Assembly (NCBI GenBank): GCA_001599295.1
Contig: BCGN01000004.1
Coordinates: forward strand, 1,176,656-1,240,655
Length of the DNA stretch: 64,000 bases
Source of the DNA: Sporopachydermia quercuum
Taxonomy: Eukaryota; Ascomycota; Sporopachydermiomycetes; Sporopachydermiales; Sporopachydermiaceae
Reading direction: 5' to 3'
Under the pieces are notes generated by a model. The model did not search any database. It saw only the letters and a list, made by a program, of their open reading frames with translations, and was not told the DNA's origin. Shown here one piece after another: positions 31,765 through 42,605 of the stretch (position 1 is the first letter of the stretch; each line of letters begins with the position of its first letter). A program made the position numbers and the translations under genes.

Positions 31765-33435
31765 TTAATCCTCTAAAATGACAAATTTCGTTTGAACAAA
31801 AAACAGTCGAACATCACTTTTACCAACGTTTTGAAACATGTAGTAATTCCCCATTGGTACTTCAAACGAACTCCCCGTCCGTGCTATGAAACTAGTTTCA
31901 CTTAAATTTACTTTAACATTACCACTAACAACGTAAAATATGAAGTAAGTATCGTTAGAAGCTTTTACAGGCTTTGAGCCTCCAATTGGCATAAATATCT
32001 CTCCGGATGCACAGAATTCTTTATTACGATCATAAAGAATAGCCAATTTGAAATCAGATCCTTTCACATCCTTAAACTGCACATATTCATCTTTCCATGC
32101 TACAGTTCTTGGCTTCTTTTCTTCAAAGTCTGGATAATCAAACACATCTGCAGATAAGGAGCCTTGTTGTTCCCATTCCAACTCCTCGGGTTCAAATAAA
32201 CTGGGATCCAATTCATCTTCTTTCTTCTTAGATCGTTTGGAAATATGCCCATTATCAACGTCTTCATCTTCGCTGTTTAATGGTTCTGAATTATCAAGAA
32301 CTGTCATCTTCTTCCGTTTACTTGTCTTGCTAGTAGGAGTCCTTGAACGAGATTTTTGGTTAGCGCTGTGGGTTGAATTTGTTCTCCGTTTAGTTGTAGC
32401 GGATTTTGGAGTATCCACTTTCACGATAGTTTTTATCTGAGGCAAGGCAACAGTGTTTTCTCCTGAAGCATGATCCAAATTATATATAATACGTTCGTTT
32501 CTCCAGAATGCTAATGGTGCAACTCGTGTCCGCTTGGATCTTCTCACGTGAGTTGAAGATTCTTCACTGTCTGTATCGTTGAGAGTACCTTTCAGTAATG
32601 GATCAATGTTCTGCAATTGTTGGGAGTGTTTACTGATCTGCCTATTTGTTTTCTTTCTTGGTGATTGTTTGTTTTGAGACGTCTTTTTAGGAGATTCTTT
32701 CTTTGACGATATGTGATATGAACCTTTCCGAGGTTTTCGTGCTGGTTCTTCATTTTCACCTTCCCCTTCCTCTTCTTCTTCTTCTTCCGATTCACCTACC
32801 TCTGAATCATCAGGGTGTAGACGAGGATTGCGCGACATACGTGGTGAAGACTTGGTAAATGTTCGTCTTTCCAGCACAGACTTTTTTCGTAGCGATGAAC
32901 GCTGCTTAGATCCCTTTGAAAATGATTGCGAAGGCTCAGCTTCAGACTCGGAATCTGAAAACGAATGTGCATCTTGTGGCGCAGATAGATTATCTTCTTC
33001 TGCAGTTTCAAAATCACTATTTTCATTACCATGACTCTCTTGATCTTCGTCCTCCTGGTCTTCCATTTCAAAATCGCGCATACTGTTACGATCCCTAGTA
33101 AAGGTGTCTTCGTTCTCTATTGGTTCATCGTCTGATATATCAAAAATGCTTTTAGAATTTGGCCTTGAGTTTCTAGACTTACCGCTACCACCGAAATTCA
33201 ATCTTCTGGCTACAGAATCTGGTGTTTTGGTTTTCCCGGTTGATGATGAAGTTGATGATAAACGAGTGGATTTTCTTGTGGAGCTTCCTCTTTTCCTTGA
33301 AGTCCCTTTTGAAGAGCTGGCTGGTGAATCAAAGTAAGCATCCATTGATTCCATACCATATTCATCTCTCTTGCCTGTATCTTGTACACGAAGGCCTGTT
33401 TTACGGGCCTTTACCCCAATGTTTACGACATCCAT
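31765..33435 (-). CDS. MIF2: Inner kinetochore protein Mif2 (CENP-C)
   Basis: Mif2 links the Cse4/CENP-A nucleosome to the outer kinetochore as a dimer. The 556-residue protein starts MDVVNIGVKARKTGLRV and continues DEYGMESMDAYF, the conserved N-terminal region that contacts the Mis12 complex. A long basic and acidic disordered segment follows. The CENP-C motif lies at about residues 294-321 (RRSKRTRVAPLAFWRNERI), with the Arg and Trp residues that read the nucleosome. The C-terminal cupin dimerisation fold begins near residue 470 (GEIFMPIGGSKPV, YFIFYVVSGNVKV, FEVPMGNYYMFQN). The length matches Saccharomyces Mif2 (549 residues). The ATG at 33433-33435 is preferred; the frame upstream offers only a TTG. 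Confidence 0.96.
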   Translation of the reverse strand: MDVVNIGVKARKTGLRVQDTGKRDEYGMESMDAYFDSPASSSKGTSRKRGSSTRKSTRLSSTSSSTGKTKTPDSVARRLNFGGSGKSRNSRPNSKSIFDISDDEPIENEDTFTRDRNSMRDFEMEDQEDEDQESHGNENSDFETAEEDNLSAPQDAHSFSDSESEAEPSQSFSKGSKQRSSLRKKSVLERRTFTKSSPRMSRNPRLHPDDSEVGESEEEEEEEGEGENEEPARKPRKGSYHISSKKESPKKTSQNKQSPRKKTNRQISKHSQQLQNIDPLLKGTLNDTDSEESSTHVRRSKRTRVAPLAFWRNERIIYNLDHASGENTVALPQIKTIVKVDTPKSATTKRRTNSTHSANQKSRSRTPTSKTSKRKKMTVLDNSEPLNSEDEDVDNGHISKRSKKKEDELDPSLFEPEELEWEQQGSLSADVFDYPDFEEKKPRTVAWKDEYVQFKDVKGSDFKLAILYDRNKEFCASGEIFMPIGGSKPVKASNDTYFIFYVVSGNVKVNLSETSFIARTGSSFEVPMGNYYMFQNVGKSDVRLFFVQTKFVILED

Positions 33436-33994
33436 AGTAACATTATTTGTAATATGCTGAACCAATGAAAAACAATAAATACTAAAACTACAAACTCATT
33501 GAAAGCCTTGCAATTCCGACTCAATATTTCTCTGTTTTGTTTACTTCTATGACAATTGGCGGGCATTTATAATATTATTATACACTACATTTACATATCT
33601 ATGTACAAATCTACATATTAACCTCTACTAGACTATACAACCTCTCTTCGCGTGTAGCTGAGGTCTCAAAACAATAACTAACAAAGAATTACATTACATA
33701 CTGCGTTTACGCGTTTGTATATGATTAGCGAAAAACACCCTGACACCATCAAAAAAAGCTTGGGTAACACCCCTGTTGACCTAGATTGAGTTGAGACTCT
33801 ATATTAGAGATTTGGGGTGGTTCTGGTGATCAGGCAGATGTGAGACCCAATGCCTCATCTCAGAAATTACTAGTTGGCAGAAAAGACTATAGTGTCAGTA
33901 TGTATAGAAACCGCACGGAGAGGAAGGAGGAAGAGTCAATTGATAGGAATAAAATACTGAATTTGAGTATCTGATAGCATAGACTGGTCTTGCT
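33436..33994. other. MIF2 promoter region
   Basis: This 0.56-kb spacer separates MIF2 from the 3' end of the next leftward gene. No cell-cycle box or other named site could be assigned with confidence, and no gene is visible. Confidence 0.45.
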
Positions 33995-35518
33995 TCAAAA
34001 ATCCAACTTCCCTGTAACAAATAAGGATCCACCGTTGTTAGTTTCATAGTATTTGTACCTGTTTGATTTCAAGTAGGATATAACCATTGGTTTGATTTTG
34101 GCTTTCTTGTTCTGGCTGTGAATTCCAACTCCCGTAATTAGTTGAAGCGATTGTATAGGTGTTTTCTCATTGAAAACAATCATTTGCTTTTGAGACTCCC
34201 ACCAGCGGGGAACAACTCTCTGAATGATGATTTTAGCATCTTGAATGATCATTCTATGCATATCCAGTGTCTTGTTAGCTAATGCATCCGACACAATGGT
34301 ATCAATTTGCCGAGAAATGTAAATTTCGTTAACATTTTGAACTGAAGAAGAAGATACCCTTTTCAGGCTNTTCAGGACATTTCTATATTTACCAGGAACT
34401 TTTGTTTGATCAACATCTCGGGTATAATTATAAAGCTTTCTTGCCATAACTCCTGCTTGATATTTTTCTCGGGGTGTCAACTTTGAATCATTAAGTGAAA
34501 AGGGACTATAAGAAGATACAGATCTTTCTGATTTTGATGTTGAAGCTGTTTTCCCCTTTTTCACTGGTTTAAAAGGTTCTTGATGTGCTGTGATATTATC
34601 TCCTTGGATGAAAGGCCTCCAAAATGTTTCTCCGATACATTTCTCTTCTATGATAATTTGTAGTAATGCATATAAGGATTCTGGATCAAAGAAACTGAAA
34701 ACATAAGCTTTAACCAGAAATATGTAGGATATCTTTTGAAGATTATGATCATTTTCACAAAGAACTTCAAGAGAGATATCATTTACTGATGTTTTGACCT
34801 TGTGTTTATAAAAAGCCATAACTTGTTTCTCGTAATTGTCATAGCTTTTTTGACTAGAGAATCTTTCCTTGCAGTCTTCCCAATATTTGACACATCGTTG
34901 TGGAAATAAGATGGCATAGGTTATTATCCGAATAACAGTCAAGGCAGGACTTCTTTTTGACTCAAAATAATACGATAAAATTATATCAACACTAAGCCCA
35001 GTGCACATGCTAACTCTTTCGCAATCAGCTCGTAATTTAACATCTTGTTCTTCGTCTCCAACAATCGTTTCCAAATGTTCATAACTCAACAACTCATCTG
35101 TTATAACATTGAGGTCACAGTTGTGTTCTTTAATAACTCTGAGCAATGTAATCTCAGGAATCATTGAGAATGTTTCTTTTAGCATCTGAAACAAGTCTTG
35201 TTCAGTTGCATTTGATGGTTGTAAAGAATCAGAAATGGTATCTGAAGATCCAGAGAAATCCTTATCTGATAGGTGGCCTTCTGATTCATCTTGTTCATCC
35301 TTCGCTTCATTTTCGTCATGAACTTCCAAATCAAGCATTCCAACTAATCGTTTAACAATCAGTTCCATTTCCTCGCCAGAATCAAAATCATCCCAAATGC
35401 CAATCTCTGACAGTAGTTTCAAAAGAAACTCAGTATGCTGTTCCCCAACTTCTTCTACAATTGAATGTATCAAGTCTCTTGATACCTGAGGATACTTCTC
35501 TGGCAATGTCTTCTCCAT
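33995..35518 (-). CDS. CUE2: CUE and SMR domain protein, Cue2-like
   Basis: Cue2 is the ribosome-associated endonuclease of no-go mRNA decay. This 507-residue protein has a CUE ubiquitin-binding domain at about 107-150 (DLFQMLKETFSMIPEITLLRV) and a C-terminal SMR domain at about 412-507. The SMR domain shows LDMH at 418-421 and LITGVGIHS ending at 468, then the closing TNNGG element. The canonical motif LDLHG reads LDMHR here, which keeps the Asp-x-His. The middle region (about 180-330) is helical and not assigned. Saccharomyces Cue2 is similar in layout, at 443 residues. The ATG at 35516-35518 is chosen; upstream only a TTG is in frame. One N at 34370 leaves one residue unknown. Confidence 0.82.
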   Translation of the reverse strand: MEKTLPEKYPQVSRDLIHSIVEEVGEQHTEFLLKLLSEIGIWDDFDSGEEMELIVKRLVGMLDLEVHDENEAKDEQDESEGHLSDKDFSGSSDTISDSLQPSNATEQDLFQMLKETFSMIPEITLLRVIKEHNCDLNVITDELLSYEHLETIVGDEEQDVKLRADCERVSMCTGLSVDIILSYYFESKRSPALTVIRIITYAILFPQRCVKYWEDCKERFSSQKSYDNYEKQVMAFYKHKVKTSVNDISLEVLCENDHNLQKISYIFLVKAYVFSFFDPESLYALLQIIIEEKCIGETFWRPFIQGDNITAHQEPFKPVKKGKTASTSKSERSVSSYSPFSLNDSKLTPREKYQAGVMARKLYNYTRDVDQTKVPGKYRNVLXSLKRVSSSSVQNVNEIYISRQIDTIVSDALANKTLDMHRMIIQDAKIIIQRVVPRWWESQKQMIVFNEKTPIQSLQLITGVGIHSQNKKAKIKPMVISYLKSNRYKYYETNNGGSLFVTGKLDF

Positions 35519-36334
35519 CTTAAAAACAAAACGCTTGCTGCTTCTCAAAAAAAATTTGGCTAATCTATTTCATTTTGTTTGCCCGATGTCTATTAATTAC
35601 TCTATCTTCATTCATCTATCTTCAAGTATTAGATGCAGAACAAAGTTGGTCATGAGCAGTAAGAGTGACCTTTCAAGTGTGTGATACTCAATGGCCCCCG
35701 TTCATCAAAATTCTTATCTAAAAGAACAACAAGCAAAAAANAAAAAACTTAATTTCTTCCTGAATTGCTTAGCAAAAGAAAGGTACAATAAATAAAGAAT
35801 GAACAAAAAAACACTCTGTCGATTTTCTTATCTATGTTACGAAGAAACTGTTATGCTATTATGGGGACTCAGATATCGAGAAACTGGTATATCTGATATG
35901 AGACGCTATGATTACGTGATATAGAAACTCTTCTTTTTGGGCATGGGAATTAACATGGGTTGATATACTTACCATGAAAGAATATATAGTCGAAGTAAGT
36001 CAAGCTCATGTTGAGGGAAAGACTGGCATATCTACTAATGAAATTGGCAGGAGATAATTTTTCATCTATTTGAAGTATTTGAATCATCTGGTAACAGAAT
36101 TAAGAAGTGACTGCACATCTTATATTCTTATAGTTGAACCATGGGAAAGTTAGTATAGGACTATAAAAATGAAATGACGTAAATACGATAATGAATAAAG
36201 TACAGGAATAAACTAATACCGTATGAGAAACACACGATGGTAAGAGTGATTAACTAGTTTTTATTTTGAAATGCATCATGGAAATATCTTTCAATGCATT
36301 GTACTTAGTTGTTTGAGATCATAGACCCTAAGAT
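35519..36334. other. Intergenic region between CUE2-like and NRAMP genes
   Basis: This 0.82-kb spacer lies between two leftward genes. A run of A and N near 35735-35747 is of low sequence quality. ATACTTACC at 35964-35972 equals the 5' end of U1 snRNA, but no U1 structure follows. No gene is supported. Confidence 0.45.
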
Positions 36335-38092
36335 TCATAGAGGTACATCCTTGCCAGCAGCTATGCTGCCAATAAGATATAAGTTCAAAAACGAAATTAT
36401 ACCCCAAACAGACCAGCCAATAATAGAAACCAATTTCCCATTTTTGAAATCGACATATTCCGGTTGCTCCTCATTCTCTTCTTCACCATTAGAATTCACT
36501 GACACCGCTCTCGATGATACTATGGAGCTTGCGTAATCACGTCTAGAACCATCATGGAACACTGATACTCTCATTATTTCTTCGCACCCAGTAAAATAAA
36601 CTAATGGTGCTGATAAAGCGGGCAACATTAATGATAAGACAACTTGCGAGCCATTGAGAATTTGAGATATACCTTTCCTTCCAGTTAAAATTACCACTAT
36701 TAAGCAAGGTATAATTGAAATCACTCTTGTCACTAATCTTCTAATCCATGGTGGTAACGACCATTTCAAAAATCCTTCTGATACCATTTGACCAGAGAGT
36801 GTACATACAATTCCAGCAGATTGCCCAGAAAATAATAATGCCAGTGCGAACACTGTCCCCGCAAACTGTCCCAAATATTTTCGAAGCATTTCATAGATGG
36901 AATATAAGTCAGCGTTCTCCGCTTCTTTTGAACCACTCAAAGTTGAACCAGCAACAATTAAAATTGAACAGTTAACAAACATAGCAACTGTAAACAGAGA
37001 GACGATCAGCTCGGCAATTGAATATGTCATTGCATACTTCAACGCCCCTATTGTAGGTTTGTATTTAAGATCTAATTCATCAATATTTTCGTAATCATCT
37101 AGATTTGCCGTCAACTCAGATGAATATAATCCATGGTCGACATCATATTCAAGCAACCTTGGTTGAACTAACCCTGATCCAAGATATAAAGAATGAGGCA
37201 TCACTGTAGCTCCGAGAATTGCAAGTGACATATATAGCCCTTTAGATTCAGTAAGCTCTTTGCTGGGTAGGAAGCCCCGCCATAAATCTGCCGGATTGGA
37301 TATATCAACCTTGAACAACTCAATTCCAAAACATATCATTGTGAGAAATACAAATATAGAAACAAGGATTTCAAACAATCTAACAACCTTCATCGTACCA
37401 TCTGGTCTATACGCCATTAATACTATCAAAACATCTACCACAGTCAAGCATACACCATACACCAAAGGTATTCCAAATAGAATGTCCAATGAGATTGCAG
37501 TTCCAACAACTTCCGCTAGATCAGTAGCAACGATAGCAAGTTCCGCTAGAACGTATAATGTGATACTTAGCCATTTTGGAAAATGCCTTCTACAATTCTC
37601 TGCCAAATCAAGCCCGGTGACAGATCCAAGTTTAATACATAATGCTTGAAGAACAACTGCAAATATGTTTGATAAAAAGATTGCAAAAAGTAGTTTATAT
37701 TCATACGCTGCCCCAGCCGCGACAGATGTAGCATAATTACCTGGATCCATATAAGCAACTGACACCATTATTCCTGGTCCCACAAATCTTATATATTTTC
37801 GAAACATGTTTATTATTTTCCAACTCCATATTTTATAAGATTTCTTTGTCGCTAAACGTCTGTTAACCTTTTTACCTTGAAACGAGCTAGGAACTTTGGG
37901 TACACCTGTAATAGCATTCTCGTTTGTTCTATGGAAGTGAAACTCTTCCAAAACATTTGTATTGCTGCTATATTCTGGTATACGACCAGTAGCTGCTATC
38001 AGCCCTTCTCGCTCCCTTTCATCTCGTGTTGGAGATACGGTTGGAAGCCTCTGATTAGAAGAATTCAATTCGCCAGATCTTCCAGGTACCAT
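36335..38092 (-). CDS. NRAMP divalent metal transporter (Smf family)
   Basis: This is a proton-coupled importer of Mn2+, Fe2+ or related ions. The 585-residue protein has a polar N-terminus of about 100 residues, then the NRAMP membrane core of about eleven segments. Metal-binding motifs are intact: DPGN at 116-119 in the first helix and MPH at 298-300 in the sixth (GATVMPHSLYLGSG). Other conserved parts are FVGPGIMVSVAYMDPG, LAIVATDLAEVVGTAI and the QSAGIVCTLSGQMVSEGF region. Saccharomyces has three members, with Smf1/2 at the plasma membrane and vesicles and Smf3 at the vacuole. Which one this matches cannot be decided by eye, so no symbol is given. An unusually long 3.3-kb spacer lies upstream. 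Confidence 0.94.
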   Translation of the reverse strand: MVPGRSGELNSSNQRLPTVSPTRDEREREGLIAATGRIPEYSSNTNVLEEFHFHRTNENAITGVPKVPSSFQGKKVNRRLATKKSYKIWSWKIINMFRKYIRFVGPGIMVSVAYMDPGNYATSVAAGAAYEYKLLFAIFLSNIFAVVLQALCIKLGSVTGLDLAENCRRHFPKWLSITLYVLAELAIVATDLAEVVGTAISLDILFGIPLVYGVCLTVVDVLIVLMAYRPDGTMKVVRLFEILVSIFVFLTMICFGIELFKVDISNPADLWRGFLPSKELTESKGLYMSLAILGATVMPHSLYLGSGLVQPRLLEYDVDHGLYSSELTANLDDYENIDELDLKYKPTIGALKYAMTYSIAELIVSLFTVAMFVNCSILIVAGSTLSGSKEAENADLYSIYEMLRKYLGQFAGTVFALALLFSGQSAGIVCTLSGQMVSEGFLKWSLPPWIRRLVTRVISIIPCLIVVILTGRKGISQILNGSQVVLSLMLPALSAPLVYFTGCEEIMRVSVFHDGSRRDYASSIVSSRAVSVNSNGEEENEEQPEYVDFKNGKLVSIIGWSVWGIISFLNLYLIGSIAAGKDVPL

Positions 38093-41000
38093 TTCTTCCC
38101 ACTAAGTCAATATAAGAAGGTTTTTATAATTGAGTAATTTCAATTCAAGCCAACTCTCAGAAAACTTTGGATTTATAATTGTTATAAGTTAGCGTTGACT
38201 TCCAAAATCTGGTTCAATGTTCGAATTGTTGTTTGATGTTCCTCCCTAAGTAATGAACCCACTTCACTCTATTTCAAAAAGTATCGATTCCTTTTTGATG
38301 ATGATACCTTATATCAACCAAACTTTGACTGTAATTTGTTACTTTTATTATTTCTATTTTTTATTCGTATTAACTCATCGAACGTGCAGCTACTTATCAT
38401 TCCTTTACCCTGGTAATACCTCCATAATGGTTCAANGATGTGATGATATATATGTATGTGTGTTCCNGATTTAAAGCTGGGGCTTTAATAGTGAACCGAA
38501 CATGTGAAATATGTTGAAACCAAGGGGTTCCGGTATGTTCCGATTTCCAAAACGCGTTTTATCATACATAGTAAAGATATCTTGATAGTAAGTGAGTTGA
38601 TTTGAATGTAAGGGTATGAAGTGATATGGAAGCATATATATTAGTTTCTTGAATTATTTTATTAAGATTATCGTATTTTGATGAAGAATTACCAAAAGGT
38701 GATGCTTATTTTCATTTCTTCCTTCGCGCTGCTCGTCCCTTGGTGTAGATTCTAGAAAATCGGTGAGCTTATGTAAATTACAATATTGCGCATATACATG
38801 CATACTAGAAAAGTTAGTTTGGAAAGAATAGCATCCGTGATAACGATCGATAACACGATATCATATAACACAATAAATGAATGCCATTTAGCGTCTAAAT
38901 CTTTTATTTAATTGATCAAAAGAGATTTATCGCTTTAACCTGTTATAATAATATCTTTATTCTTGATGATGAACCTGATATTAACGTATGATAAATTGTT
39001 AGTCTTTGATTTATGGATAAACATTCTGTTATCAACATGCAATTTCTTCTTGTTCAGTTGAGCAGAGCATTCTTGGTTGAAACACCATTCAAAAACAGAA
39101 AAAGTGATAGAGTATACCTAGTTCACAAGAAAACGAAATCGCTTTTCCCCTTGTCAGTCTTTTAGGTTAATATTGTTCAACAAGAACAATGGATTAGAAT
39201 GATTATCAGAAACCTGGGGTAAAAACTTTATATGTACGGACGGGATAAGTCCTGTACGCTAAAATTGTCAACATCGCTTCTCCGATCTTCCAATATTCAG
39301 TGGAAACCGGCAAAGATAGATGATGCTCTTATGACTATGACGGCACAATATGGCCGAAACAATAATTCTATTGTTCTTACAGTGATGAGATAATTATATT
39401 TCGTATATAAAAAAATGAATGTTAAGGACGATTAATATGTTACTACCAAAATTGATAATTATTGATTGTTGCGCCTGAACATTTCCAGTATTCAACGGAT
39501 GAACCTGCCGAATAACACTGGTATTGACTCCTCTTGCCTTTATAACAATAATAACATACAATAGGCGAAACTGAAATATATCAACTGGTGGGGGTGAGGA
39601 ATTATTGGAGACTCTTGCTTTCTTGACAACCGTTATTACTTTCTAGATCTTCGATGCATGCAAAACATTATAATAATACTCATAAGAAATATCTAAAAAT
39701 AGTGGAAACTAATTCTTTTCAAAAGATGTTCAATTATGTTACCACTACCACATGGTCGAATGTGGTTCTCCTGGCAAATGGATAACAATAGTTCAAAGGG
39801 ATATACGGTATTCACCGGGATCTATCTCAAGAACAATAGTATTCCAAATCATATCCAACGATTTTTATTTATCTATTCTATAAAATGAACATAATAAGAA
39901 AGATGTTGGTGAAAATCTACAGGCTATATTCACATTGCGCGATTCCCCGGCAAATCCATCCTTTCTAAAGTTTATCCCTAAATAGTAAAATACTTTCGCC
40001 TTTATATATATGGTTCCACAAAAGGAAACAACTGTAATTTAAAATTTTGGAGATAATAGTTCCAGGTACTGAAGCTAACTTATAAGCAACAATGTACCTA
40101 TTGGATCCTCGTTTTATTGTTAGATGTTAAAGTGAAATCTATTCAATTATAAGACATTCAACGTTTAATTGCACTTCATATTGGCCAATTTTTCTTCCAA
40201 AAGAGTCACGTCGTTGGCTTTGATTTATTGTGGAAACCCTAAATTGAAGAAGGCGGTATAAGCTTCTNNGACGCGTGGACTTTTGAAAAATAGGACTTCC
40301 GAGAAACATTTCCTTTTTTGAACATTCCCCAAGGCACATGCCGCTGGTACTATTTAGTTATTACTATGTTAATTACGAAACGAAGTGAAATCACCTTTTA
40401 ATTTATTTCATCAGTAAGGTGAGAAGAGTTCATTTATTGGCTGATTCACTACAAACTTTCATCGATTTTAATGAAGTTTAAACTATAGTAGAATGCTAAC
40501 GTTTTCAAATTTTTGAGCTGAAAATGAAAGCCAAAAAAAATCCAAAAAAAAATCCCTAAACAGAATTCATTCCCCATAACATGGTAAACTTGGCACTTAA
40601 TTATCCCTAGGAAACTAACAGATAATATATCAAAAATCTAAATCCCACATGCAATCGGCCCACTTTTCCTTCATAGCTAGCATACTCTATCTCATCGCAA
40701 CAAGTTAATGTAATGGGAATTTACTTAATGACATACCACGTTCTGGAATATTGAATGAGACTAACAAGGCTAAGAGTTTAGTTCATTCGCAATACCGAAC
40801 AAGAAAGAAATCTCTATTCGGAGAAGATCTCTTTATGTTTTCCTACTTTGCTGGTTAATAATTGTAAATTGTGGAATACGGATTTCCCCAATGGGCATTA
40901 TTTTTCCTTGTGATCATGACATCATCTCCGTTATGTTATTACCCTATTTCAAATAAGGTTATATGTAACTAACGTACCGAACGGTAAACCCATACTAAAA

Positions 41001-41393
41001 AAATTGTATTTCCAAATCTGGTAGCGATGACATTCAGTATAAACGGTAACTCCCTAGTAGTTCTTAGAAATTAAGGAATAACCTCAAAATGACATAACAA
41101 TTAAAACCAGAACAGGCTGCGAGTCAGTAGTCATATTGTGGAAATAATATATATTAAACGCTTCCCCTCTTCTTGTTAATTGATTAATACTCGCGTTATA
41201 TTTATTTTCTTCTTTTGTTTTATTTTTCCATAGAATAAACAGTTATAATTGTTATCATTTCTAAAAGATATATCCAATCAAGAAACACTAGTTTTCTATC
41301 TAATACGTACTAATTGCAACTCGTTACAAGCATAGAAACAACTTAGTCCCAACAGTCATTATCGAAAAGTAGAGCAATAATTTTAAAAAGTCA
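38093..41393. other. 3.3-kb gene-free divergent spacer
   Basis: No open frame above 75 codons has recognisable features here. The region is AT-rich, carries several N bases (38436, 38467, 40268-40269) and has scattered CGG and GATA-like words. It is long for a yeast divergent promoter. It could hold extended regulation of the metal transporter, a non-coding RNA or lost genes. Confidence 0.45.
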
Positions 41394-42605
41394 ATGACCA
41401 AAGCAAAGATTTCAAGGTTCGGATTGATAGGTCCAGAAGGATCAGGTAAATCTAGTTTGGTTTACCTACTCTCAACTGGGTTCTATTTGGAAAGTCATTA
41501 TCCAACAAGGGTCCAGAACTCAACGTTGACACAGCTTAGTAAGGATTCATTAGTGTCAGACTTGCCACCAAGTTATGAATATGGCTCTGTACAACCGGAA
41601 AGCTGTGATACAGTTTCATTGTCACAACAGGCAGCTTCAGATAAGCTGTATGAATTCGTCGACTATCCTGGTTTCAATTCTCACGAAAAGGTTGAACTCC
41701 CATTTGTCACAACGGCGCAGAAGATCACATATGACAGTACTAATCCTGAAACAGAAGATGATAGTCACGTAACCAAAATATCATATCAACCGTTAATCAT
41801 AGCATCACATAGTTGGAATACGAATGTCGAAGGTTATTTATTAGTAGCATCAGTTGATGAACTTGATAGGATTCAAACTCTGTTTAAAATGAGATCTTGG
41901 GTTAGAGATGCTTGGAAACATTACTATATGTACAAGACAGAGTACTTCCTCAATCATGAGGATGACATATATTCATTCAGAGGTATCTTGAAAACCTCTT
42001 TAAGAGAACAAAAGAAATACAAAGATGCCACTTCACATTCTACATTAGATGCAAAACTTCAAAAATCGTTGAAGAAGATACAACAATTGCAGACTCGAGA
42101 CTCTCTTGCCTTTAAAGATTTACCGAACAAGAAATTACCATTAGAAGATGTTATCTGTATTATTGACTATCAAGAAAAACTTGATGGAGAGTTACAATCC
42201 TTGTATATGTCTATCGTGCAGGATGATAATATTCATTTCGAGGACATTCTCGACTCAGAAAAATATCAAGCATTGAAAGAAGATATGCGGATTACTTCCT
42301 TTGTCCTTCCTAAGACCACATTGGTAACTAGCAAGATTGACAAATTGCCAAGCTTAGGACAAAAAGCCCAAGAAGTTGCATCGCACATGGAAGTTTTGTC
42401 GGACATTTGGGGATTTGATCATTTCGCTATCAGTTGTGCCACTAAACAAGGTGTCCTAGATTTGGTTAACTACATTGAGTCTCAAGATCAAGTCGCCCAA
42501 AAATCAGGATTACAAAAATTGGTCCTCGAAATGACAAATAATTCCAACAAACCAAAAAGTGATCATAAAAAATCAGCAGTGTTGAAAACACTACTCCGAA
42601 TCTAG
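41394..42605 (+). CDS. Unrecognised P-loop GTPase-like protein
   Basis: I do not recognise this family. The 403-residue protein starts directly at a Ras-like fold. It shows a P-loop GPEGSGKS at 13-20 followed by SLVYLL, a G3-type DYPG at 90-93, a G4-like TSKID at 312-316 and a G5-like SCAT near 342. A charged helical insertion of about 100 residues sits between G3 and G4, around residues 180-290. No transmembrane segment or lipidation signal is visible. The G1 and G3 motifs resemble those of the SRP receptor beta subunit, but the membrane anchor and the DxPGH form of that family are missing. It is intronless and stands alone between two long spacers. Confidence 0.7.
   Translation: MTKAKISRFGLIGPEGSGKSSLVYLLSTGFYLESHYPTRVQNSTLTQLSKDSLVSDLPPSYEYGSVQPESCDTVSLSQQAASDKLYEFVDYPGFNSHEKVELPFVTTAQKITYDSTNPETEDDSHVTKISYQPLIIASHSWNTNVEGYLLVASVDELDRIQTLFKMRSWVRDAWKHYYMYKTEYFLNHEDDIYSFRGILKTSLREQKKYKDATSHSTLDAKLQKSLKKIQQLQTRDSLAFKDLPNKKLPLEDVICIIDYQEKLDGELQSLYMSIVQDDNIHFEDILDSEKYQALKEDMRITSFVLPKTTLVTSKIDKLPSLGQKAQEVASHMEVLSDIWGFDHFAISCATKQGVLDLVNYIESQDQVAQKSGLQKLVLEMTNNSNKPKSDHKKSAVLKTLLRI

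Noticed and set aside
35964-35972. ATACTTACC, identical to the 5' end of U1 snRNA
   Set aside because: No U1 first stem-loop with its GATCA-type loop follows. A nine-base match on either strand of 64 kb is expected about once every other window.
39382-39478. Second C/D-like pattern (GTGATGA ... CTGA)
   Set aside because: No closing stem and no guide element; these short words are common in AT-rich spacer.
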